NCBI GenBank assembly: GCA_031285465.1 | Contig: JAITWD010000102.1 | Location: forward strand, 1 to 8,409 | Source of the DNA: Lachnospiraceae bacterium | GTDB taxonomy: Bacteria; Bacillota; Clostridia; Lachnospirales; Lachnospiraceae | DNA: 8,409 nucleotides | Direction of reading: 5' to 3' | Part shown: positions 1 to 4,751 of the stretch, piece after piece | How the letters are laid out: every line of letters starts with the position of its first letter | How positions within the stretch are numbered: position 1 is the stretch's first letter | Notes under the pieces: generated by a model | Database searches by the model: none | Seen by the model: only the letters and a program-made list of their open reading frames with translations | What the model was told of the DNA's origin: nothing | Program-made: the position numbers and the translations under genes

Positions 1-954
1 GGTCCGATCAAGGACAAAGAGGTGTTTATCGGGATTTTGCGCGCCGGAGGCTATCTCAATCTGGATTCCCACGACGAGCTTGCGTGGCTGGCGGAATTAT
101 CCCAAAACTATCCCAATGAGCAGTTTCGAGTCGGATTGCGGGTTAATTTTGATATTGCTTCGGTTTGTCCCCAGGAGGAAATGGCATCGGAGGAGGGGGG
201 CCGGTTTGGTTATTGTTATGAAAACGGAGTCTTAGAACAGACCATCCGCCAGATAGAGCGGCTGTCGAATGTGACCATCGCCGGTCTGCACCTTCATACC
301 TCGACCCAGTCGCGGTCGGTTCGCGTCTATGAAGAATTGGCAGGAATGGCGGTTAAGATTGCCTCTGAATTTCAGTTGAGGCTTTCCTATGTGGATATGG
401 GTGGCGGTTACTTTGGCGGACGGTCCGATAAGCCGGGGTATAAGGAATATTTTCAGGCGATTGGCGCCCGATTGGCACAATGTTTTAGTCCGGCCGAAAC
501 CAGGCTGATCGTCGAACCGGGCATTTCCCTTATCTCAAGGGCCATTACCTTTGAAACGGTTGTTAAGGATATTAAGGATATCCGTGACCATAAATTCGTC
601 GTTACCGATGGCAGTCGTGTTAACCTTAATCCACTGGTGACAAGGCATTTTTATCCCCATCATATTGTTTATCAGGATGATGGTCCATCGGACGATCGTG
701 CGATTGAAGCGAGCCAGTGGGTCTGCGGTTTTACCTGTATGGAATATGATCGCTTGTTTGAGATTAAGGAGGGTAAAGGACTGCGGTGTGGTGACCGGAT
801 CATTTATGATACGGCCGGAGGATATACAATGGGGCTGACACCGCTTTTCATCAATTATTTTCCGGCGGTGATAGTGGAACAAGCGGCGGGGGACTTTTTC
901 GTAGCGCGTGAGGCATGGGGGAATGATGAGTATCTGCAAAAAAACCACTACTGA
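1..954 (+). CDS. PLP-dependent fold-type III decarboxylase-like enzyme (diaminopimelate/ornithine decarboxylase superfamily), 5' partial
   Basis: The reading frame is open from base 1 to the TGA at 952-954, giving 317 visible residues. The superfamily is usually about 400 long, so roughly 90-100 N-terminal residues are missing, including the lysine that holds PLP. Seen, counting from base 1: the VDS/LDS-type strand near residue 20, a His-x-His segment (H97, H99), the glycine-rich phosphate loop GGG at 134-136, EPG at 172-174, and the C-terminal Cys-x-x-x-Asp motif (C246, D250) followed by AGGYT with Y275. These are landmarks of alanine-racemase-fold group IV decarboxylases such as LysA, ornithine decarboxylase and carboxynorspermidine decarboxylase. 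The usual Arg after EPG is Ile here and GAY is GGY, so this is a divergent branch whose substrate cannot be read from sequence. It lies 56 bases before pseI, suggesting a part in glycan substituent synthesis (inference). The superfamily call is firm; the reaction is open. Confidence 0.85.
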   Translation, partial: GPIKDKEVFIGILRAGGYLNLDSHDELAWLAELSQNYPNEQFRVGLRVNFDIASVCPQEEMASEEGGRFGYCYENGVLEQTIRQIERLSNVTIAGLHLHTSTQSRSVRVYEELAGMAVKIASEFQLRLSYVDMGGGYFGGRSDKPGYKEYFQAIGARLAQCFSPAETRLIVEPGISLISRAITFETVVKDIKDIRDHKFVVTDGSRVNLNPLVTRHFYPHHIVYQDDGPSDDRAIEASQWVCGFTCMEYDRLFEIKEGKGLRCGDRIIYDTAGGYTMGLTPLFINYFPAVIVEQAAGDFFVAREAWGNDEYLQKNHY

Positions 955-991
955 TCATAGAGTGGATATAAGAAGATACGAGAATAAAGAT

Positions 992-997
992 AAGGAG
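992..997 (+). promoter_or_regulatory. Ribosome binding site of pseI
   Basis: AAGGAG lies 13 bases before the ATG at 1011 and 9 bases before an out-of-frame ATG at 1007. The 1007 ATG opens only a ten-codon frame ending at 1039. In-frame ATGs at 1017 and 1023 are further away. 1011 is taken as the start, though the spacing is long and the choice among the three in-frame ATGs is not certain. Confidence 0.6.
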
Positions 998-1010
998 ACC
1001 TGCGATATGC

Positions 1011-2075
1011 ATGGGAATGAAAATGAACAAGTCCATTAAAATTGCCGACCGTATTATTGCGCCGTCGGCACCGGTTTTTATCGTGGCGGAGATTTCAGCC
1101 AATCATAATCAGGATTATAACCGGGCGGTGGAGATCATGTATGCCGCCAAGGAGGCGGGTGCCGATGCAGTCAAGCTGCAGACCTATACGGCAGACACGA
1201 TCACCATCGACTGTGACAGTGAATATTTTCAGATCGATCAAGGCACTATTTGGGACGGAACTACCCTCTATCGCCTTTATCAGGAGGCATATACGCCGTG
1301 GGAGTGGCAGCCGAAGCTGATGGAAGAGGCGCGGAAACTTGGTCTGGTGTGCTTTTCTTCACCGTTTGACCTCACCGCGGTGGATTTTATGGAATCAATG
1401 GCGATGCCGGCTGTAAAGGTGGCATCCTATGAAATTAACGATATTCCGCTGATCCGCGCCATCGCCCGCCTGCACAAACCGGTGATACTGGCGACCGGGA
1501 TCGCCTATCCCGAAGATATACAGCGTGCCCTTCAGGTTTGCCGCGAGGAAGGGAATGAGGATGTTATTCTGCTAAAATGTGTATCCTCCTATCCGACCCC
1601 CTATTCCGAGATCAACCTGCGGAATATCCCGACGCTGGCAGCGGAATATGATTGCCTGACCGGACTTTCCGATCATACGATGGGAGGAACGGTAGCGGTT
1701 GGGGCGGTGGCACTGGGCGCACGGATGGTGGAAAAGCATCTGACGCTACGACGGTCGGATGGCGGTCCGGATGGAGCCTTCTCGATGGAGCCGGAGGAGT
1801 TTGCGGCGATGGTGCGGGAGATCAGGATCGTCGAGCAGGCACTGGGCAATAGCGAATATACGTTGACTGCAACCCAGAAGCTGGAACATGAGGGTTCACG
1901 CTCCCTGTTTGTGGTCGCTGATATGGCCGCCGGTGAGGTGCTGACGCCGGAAAATATCCGCTCGATCCGCCCGGGAAACGGACTGCACACAATGTATTAT
2001 GAAGAGGTATTGGGAAAGAGGGCATTAAAAGCGCTACCCAAAGGAACCCCGCTTAGCTGGGACGATATTGGATAG
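1011..2075 (+). CDS. pseI: Pseudaminic acid synthase PseI (NeuB family)
   Basis: Cytosolic enzyme that condenses 2,4-diacetamido-2,4,6-trideoxy-L-altrose with phosphoenolpyruvate to form pseudaminic acid. The 354-residue length is normal for the family. The N-terminal TIM-barrel NeuB domain starts at about residue 23 (AEISANHN), followed by KLQTYT at 55-60. WDGTTLY, YTPWEW (94-99) and FSSPFD (115-120) fit PseI better than sialic acid (NeuB) or legionaminic acid synthases. SDHT (220-223) and EKH (241-243) carry the histidines (H222, H243) that bind the divalent metal in NeuB. The C-terminal SAF/antifreeze-like domain runs from RSLF at 297 through SIRPG (318-322) to the LSWD end. PseG follows downstream, which supports the Pse assignment. 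All key residues I can check are present, and nothing looks broken. Legionaminic acid synthase is the main alternative, but I think it unlikely. Confidence 0.93.
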   Translation: MGMKMNKSIKIADRIIAPSAPVFIVAEISANHNQDYNRAVEIMYAAKEAGADAVKLQTYTADTITIDCDSEYFQIDQGTIWDGTTLYRLYQEAYTPWEWQPKLMEEARKLGLVCFSSPFDLTAVDFMESMAMPAVKVASYEINDIPLIRAIARLHKPVILATGIAYPEDIQRALQVCREEGNEDVILLKCVSSYPTPYSEINLRNIPTLAAEYDCLTGLSDHTMGGTVAVGAVALGARMVEKHLTLRRSDGGPDGAFSMEPEEFAAMVREIRIVEQALGNSEYTLTATQKLEHEGSRSLFVVADMAAGEVLTPENIRSIRPGNGLHTMYYEEVLGKRALKALPKGTPLSWDDIG

Positions 2076-2135
2076 CCAGGACAGACACCTAATGAAAGGG
2101 ATAATATTAACCGGATGTATAATCGGTATGACCTA

Positions 2136-2163
2136 TTGACCTTAGTATCATGACCGTTATATC
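2136..2163 (+). promoter_or_regulatory. Possible sigma70-type promoter upstream of pseG
   Basis: TTGACC (2136-2141) is followed after 16 bases by TATATC (2158-2163). The -35 box matches five of six consensus bases, the -10 only four. It sits in the 123-base gap between pseI and pseG and would start a transcript near 2170. This is a weak call; readthrough from pseI remains likely. Confidence 0.3.
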
Positions 2164-2173
2164 TCATCAGGAT

Positions 2174-2200
2174 ATTATCAGCGTACTTGTTAATGATAAT
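2174..2200 (+). repeat. Inverted repeat overlapping the pseG start codon
   Basis: ATTATCA (2174-2180) and TGATAAT (2194-2200) are perfect 7-base inverted repeats around a 13-base loop. In RNA the right arm would cover the candidate start codons at 2193 and 2199. In DNA it could be an operator. The stem is AT-rich and weak, so it may matter little. Confidence 0.4.
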
Positions 2201-3257
2201 GATCAGAACCGATGCTAATGTTGCAATTGCCACCGGGCATCTGATGCGGACATTGACCATCGCCCGGGAGTGCCTTAAACGTAAGGAAACGGTCTGCTTT
2301 GTCTTTTCCGATGAAGAGAGCGTTGCTCTTTTTGGGAGAATGTGTCCGAAGGAGGAGAGTAGCGTCTATCGGGTCGAGCGATTATTTTGTGATTACCGTC
2401 ATCCCGAAACCGAGCTGGATGCACTGGAGAAACTGTTGCAATCAGAAAATCCCCGCACCCTATTGCTCGATTCCTATTTTGTGACTCCGAATTATCTACA
2501 GACCATCGGGCAGTATACCCGGGTGGTGTACCTTGATGATCTGCGGGCATTTGATTATCCGGTCGATACGGTGGTCAACTACGATATCATTGGTGTAGAG
2601 GAGAGGCAGGCCTATCGGAGCGGATATTCACAGGCGCGGCAGCTTTTGCTGGGAGGACAATATGCACCACTGCGGGAACAATTTTGCATGGTACCCTACC
2701 AGACCCGGGCGGTGGTTGAGAATATCCTGATAACCACCGGCGGTACCGACGATGAGGATCGGACGACCATGCTGATCGACGCAGTTTTGCGCGGAGCATC
2801 AAAACAGACCTCGATCCATGTGGTGATCGGTGCGCTGAACCGTCATCGCGACCGGTTGCGGGAACGTGCGGAGCATATTGATCAGCAGCGGGTTAAGCAG
2901 CAGCAGGCGGGGCAAAAGCCGGCCGGTCAATTAAAGCTATATGAGGGGGTGAGCGATATGGCCGCCCTGATGAGCAGATGTGATATTGCCTTGTCCGCCG
3001 CCGGGACCACCCTTTATGAATTATCGGCCGTCGGTGTCCCGACCATTTGTTTTAGCATGGCAGAGAATCAACGGGCTTGTGCCGAAGCCTTTGCTGCCAG
3101 TGGAGCAGTGATCGCTGAACGTGGCGATTTTGCCGGATCGATTAGGCAATTGGTTGCCGATTACCCTGGGCGTTGTCAAATGACTAAAACGATGCGAGCA
3201 CTGATCGATGGCAAAGGGGCGGCGCGGATCGCCGAAGAATTATTGAGCGATCATTAA
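2199..3257 (+). CDS. pseG: UDP-2,4-diacetamido-2,4,6-trideoxy-beta-L-altropyranose hydrolase PseG
   Basis: Cytosolic GT-B-fold hydrolase that removes UDP from the altropyranose sugar made by PseB, PseC and PseH, giving the free sugar that PseI uses. The N-terminus MIRTDAN followed by TGHLMR is typical; H14 corresponds to the catalytic histidine known from Campylobacter PseG (H17). DSYF is at 91-94, LLGGQYAPLR at about 150-159, TGGTD at 180-184, and the nucleotide-binding SAAGTTLYE segment at 266-274 with ENQ near 290. Length is 352 residues from the ATG at 2199, chosen because family members begin close to this MIR/MIRxD. In-frame ATG 2193 and TTG 2187 are alternatives, and none has a good Shine-Dalgarno sequence: the nearest, AGGA at 2169-2172, is over 20 bases away. 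A Gln/Arg-rich stretch at about 215-245 looks like a loop extension. No PseH gene is adjacent. Confidence 0.9.
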   Translation: MIRTDANVAIATGHLMRTLTIARECLKRKETVCFVFSDEESVALFGRMCPKEESSVYRVERLFCDYRHPETELDALEKLLQSENPRTLLLDSYFVTPNYLQTIGQYTRVVYLDDLRAFDYPVDTVVNYDIIGVEERQAYRSGYSQARQLLLGGQYAPLREQFCMVPYQTRAVVENILITTGGTDDEDRTTMLIDAVLRGASKQTSIHVVIGALNRHRDRLRERAEHIDQQRVKQQQAGQKPAGQLKLYEGVSDMAALMSRCDIALSAAGTTLYELSAVGVPTICFSMAENQRACAEAFAASGAVIAERGDFAGSIRQLVADYPGRCQMTKTMRALIDGKGAARIAEELLSDH

Positions 3258-3271
3258 ACTAATCCCATGCA

Positions 3272-3294
3272 TTTCGCAAGTTCTACTTGCGAAA
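3272..3294 (+). repeat. Perfect 9-bp hairpin after pseG
   Basis: TTTCGCAAG (3272-3280) pairs fully with CTTGCGAAA (3286-3294) around the loop TTCTA. It begins 14 bases after the pseG stop codon. No T-run follows on either strand, so it does not look like a standard intrinsic terminator. It could protect the 3' end of the pseG message or attenuate transcription. Confidence 0.65.
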
Positions 3295-3300
3295 CTGCTT

Positions 3301-3410
3301 GAATAAAAAAATGAAGTATCCGTAATCGAAAGAAACGCTTGCAATAAAAAGAGAACAGCTGTAATAAAAAGAAAGCCTCCGTAATAAAAAACACCCGTAA
3401 TAAAAAGGAG
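3301..3410 (+). repeat. Array of six degenerate GTAATAAAAA repeats at about 20-bp spacing
   Basis: Copies start at 3301 (GAATAAAAAA), 3322 (GTAATCGAAA), 3341 (GCAATAAAAA), 3361, 3381 and 3397 (the last three GTAATAAAAA). Steps are 21, 19, 20, 20 and 16 bases. Most copies are preceded by CC, CT or CTT, and several are followed by a purine-rich tail (GAGAAC, GAAAGC, GGAGCT). The last tail contains the ribosome binding site of the next gene. The region looks like a decayed tandem duplication of a leader unit. Phased A-tracts two helical turns apart could also bend the DNA. No convincing promoter was found in it. Confidence 0.7.
3406..3410 (+). promoter_or_regulatory. Ribosome binding site that fixes a GTG start
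   Basis: AGGAG lies 11 bases before the GTG at 3422. It is the tail of the last A-tract repeat, and it sits inside the 8-base palindrome GGAGCTCC (3407-3414). Confidence 0.65.
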
Positions 3411-3421
3411 CTCCGTCTAAA

Positions 3422-4498
3422 GTGAAAGAACGAATATATGTCTGTCATACCTATTACCACGCATACATCGCCTGTCTCAAAGAGTTGGTGTTGCATCGAG
3501 CGACCGCCGGTAAAGCGACCTTGCTTTTAAGTCGGTTATCCAACGATTTTGGTGATCTGTGTGCGCGTGCGTCCGCATCGGGTCTGTTTGAACAGGTGTT
3601 GGAATATGACGAGAAGGACGAGTCCTTTTTTCCGCAACTGAAAGCCTATCATACCGATAGAGGCAATATTCTCTTTAATATGCTTGCCCGGATTAAATAC
3701 ACCAAACAATTCGGTAAACTACAGGCACCCTATGTCCCGGTGGATTTTCGCTCCTATCGGGATATTTATGTGTTTTGCGATTCCGATCCGATCGGTTATT
3801 ATCTTAGTAGCCAGAAGATTTATTATCATGCGGTTGAAGATGGTCTGGATTGTATAAAATATTATGATACCGCACGTTATGATAACAGGGGGTATTTTGG
3901 TGTAAAGGCGTGGATGGCGGCGCATAATCTGATCTTTATCCAAAATGGATACGGAAAGTACTGCCTTGACATGGAAGTTAACGACATATCGGTACTGCCC
4001 TATCCTGGCCCCAAATATATTGAGCAGTCACGTGAGGAACTGGTTGCCGGTCTAAAGGCGGCGGATAAAGAATTGATAACGGCCATTTTTATCGCCGATC
4101 TGCCAAGTCTGCGCGAAAAATTAAACCAGGGGGGGGATACCGGCAAGGTGCTGATTTTAACCGAACCGCTATGTGACCTGACCACCAGGGAAACCATTTT
4201 TCGTGATATTATTGTTGAATATGGTACTATCAATGGTCGGGCGGCACAGATTATCATCAAACCCCATCCGCGGGACCGGTTGGACTATTGTGCTATCTTT
4301 TCCGGGCATATTGTCTTGGACGGGATGTTTCCGATGGAGATACTGAATTTTATCCCTGATCTGACCATTGATCGGGTAGTCGCTGTCTTTACCGTTCCGA
4401 GCGCGATCCGGTTCGCCGGTGAACGGATTTTTCTCGGTGAGGATTTTATGGATCGGTATGAAGCGCCGGAAATTCATCGTCAGAATGAAATGATATAA
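3422..4498 (+). CDS. Bacterial sialyltransferase-like protein (GT52/polysialyltransferase type), candidate nonulosonic acid transferase
   Basis: A soluble-looking 358-residue protein without signal peptide or membrane segments. Bacterial sialyltransferases of CAZy families GT38, GT52, GT80 and GT97 share an Asp/Glu-Asp/Glu-Gly motif and an HP motif. Both are visible here: EDG at 139-141 in a YYHAVEDG context, and KPHPRD at 280-285 with H282. A serine in FTVPSA near 327 sits where these families place a C-terminal Ser motif. The N-terminus (YVCHTYYHAY) and the spacing suggest a GT-B fold. In sialyltransferases the acidic motif and the histidine act in transfer from CMP-sugar. Placed after pseI and pseG, the likely donor is CMP-pseudaminic acid (inference). 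It starts with GTG behind AGGAG and ends with tandem stops TAATAA. It is set off by a 164-base repeat-rich leader, so its expression may be separate from pseG. Family placement is from motifs only. Confidence 0.65.
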   Translation: MKERIYVCHTYYHAYIACLKELVLHRATAGKATLLLSRLSNDFGDLCARASASGLFEQVLEYDEKDESFFPQLKAYHTDRGNILFNMLARIKYTKQFGKLQAPYVPVDFRSYRDIYVFCDSDPIGYYLSSQKIYYHAVEDGLDCIKYYDTARYDNRGYFGVKAWMAAHNLIFIQNGYGKYCLDMEVNDISVLPYPGPKYIEQSREELVAGLKAADKELITAIFIADLPSLREKLNQGGDTGKVLILTEPLCDLTTRETIFRDIIVEYGTINGRAAQIIIKPHPRDRLDYCAIFSGHIVLDGMFPMEILNFIPDLTIDRVVAVFTVPSAIRFAGERIFLGEDFMDRYEAPEIHRQNEMI

Positions 4499-4503
4499 TA
4501 ACA

Positions 4504-4552
4504 GGTGATTTTCATAGAATTGCCGCCAGCATAATTCAGGTTAAAATCGACC
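4504..4552 (+). repeat. Imperfect long hairpin just after the sialyltransferase-like gene
   Basis: GGT-GATTTT (4504-4512) pairs with AAAATC-g-ACC (4543-4552), and inside it GAATT (4517-4521) pairs with AATTC (4533-4537) around an 11-base loop. About 14 pairs form, with one bulge and one internal loop. A T5 run appears only at 4573-4577, too far for a classic terminator. It may mark the 3' end of the upstream transcript. Confidence 0.35.
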
Positions 4553-4566
4553 GCCGTAGTAATATA

Positions 4567-4595
4567 TTGATATTTTTCCATGATTGCCCTATACT
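4567..4595 (+). promoter_or_regulatory. Strong sigma70-type promoter for the ABC transporter gene
   Basis: TTGATA (4567-4572), exactly 17 bases, then TATACT (4590-4595). Each box matches five of six consensus bases. The expected transcription start is about 4601-4603, just before two large hairpins, giving a leader of about 150 nt. It is the best promoter in the window and suggests that the flippase and the genes after it form their own transcription unit. Confidence 0.7.
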
Positions 4596-4609
4596 GGTAT
4601 AAGTATGGA

Positions 4610-4669
4610 AGATGAGAAGAAACAGTAAGGTCCGTAAGGACCGGACCTAACAGTTTCTAAGTCTCATCT
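4610..4669 (+). repeat. Leader hairpin 1, long interrupted stem
   Basis: AGATGAGA (4610-4617) pairs with TCTCATCT (4662-4669), AGAAAC (4618-4623) with GTTTCT (4653-4658), and AGGTCCG (4628-4634) with CGGACCT (4642-4648). That is 21 pairs, broken by a 3-base bulge and a 4x4 internal loop. The apical loop TAAGGAC (4635-4641) is identical to the bases around the ribosome binding site at 4735-4741. The tip could refold as GGTCC/GGACC closed by a GTAA (GNRA) tetraloop, which would hide the GGA. Confidence 0.75.
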
Positions 4670-4670
4670 C

Positions 4671-4697
4671 GAAGAATGAATCAGGGATTCATTCTTC
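4671..4697 (+). repeat. Leader hairpin 2, perfect 12-bp stem
   Basis: GAAGAATGAATC (4671-4682) and GATTCATTCTTC (4686-4697) are perfect inverted repeats around AGG. It begins one base after hairpin 1. No T-run follows (CGGCGAAATTTC), so it is not an intrinsic terminator. Confidence 0.8.
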
Positions 4698-4735
4698 CGG
4701 CGAAATTTCACGTATTAATAGAGTAATTCAATGAT

Positions 4736-4740
4736 AAGGA
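4736..4740 (+). promoter_or_regulatory. Ribosome binding site that decides the ABC transporter start
   Basis: AAGGA lies 11 bases before the ATG at 4752, whereas the first in-frame ATG at 4731 has only a poor GAG upstream (4721-4723). The AAGGA is itself inside the longer reading frame. This favours 4752. Confidence 0.6.
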
Positions 4741-4751
4741 CACAATATCCT

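Larger units (their letters stand above)
4602..4751 (+). promoter_or_regulatory. Structured 5' leader with four ANGGA motifs, candidate CsrA-type control region
   Basis: From the predicted transcription start to the chosen start codon the leader holds ATGGA (4605-4609), AAGGA (4636-4640, apical loop of hairpin 1), AGGGA (4683-4687, tip of hairpin 2) and AAGGA (4736-4740, the ribosome binding site). CsrA/RsmA proteins bind ANGGA, best when GGA is in a hairpin loop, and repress translation when one site covers the Shine-Dalgarno sequence. About 0.6 such motifs would be expected by chance in 150 nt at equal base use. The regulator is inferred, not seen. It matches no riboswitch class I recognise. 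Confidence 0.5.

Noticed and set aside
1652..1990. Open frames in other frames and on the minus strand inside pseI
   Set aside because: They are low-complexity products of GC-rich codons within a well-supported PseI coding sequence.
2118..2123. Perfect TATAAT -10 box upstream of pseG
   Set aside because: No acceptable -35 box lies 16-18 bases upstream (AAAGGG region), and TG sits directly against the box rather than in extended -10 spacing.
3301..3410. CRISPR-like array
   Set aside because: The repeats are only about 10 bases, degenerate, and separated by about 10 bases. That is far from CRISPR repeat and spacer sizes, and no cas genes are present.
3254..3496. 80-codon Phe-rich open frame on the minus strand
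   Set aside because: The Phe/Leu-rich protein is simply the complement of the A-tract repeats, and the frame overlaps the start of a real gene.
4610..4697. Intrinsic terminator or T-box/known riboswitch in the ABC transporter leader
   Set aside because: Neither hairpin is followed by a T-run, and I could find no T-box sequence or other riboswitch core that I recognise.
4731..4751. ABC transporter start at the first ATG (4731)
   Set aside because: The first ATG lacks a good ribosome site, while AAGGA at 4736-4740 is placed for the ATG at 4752. It is kept as an alternative.
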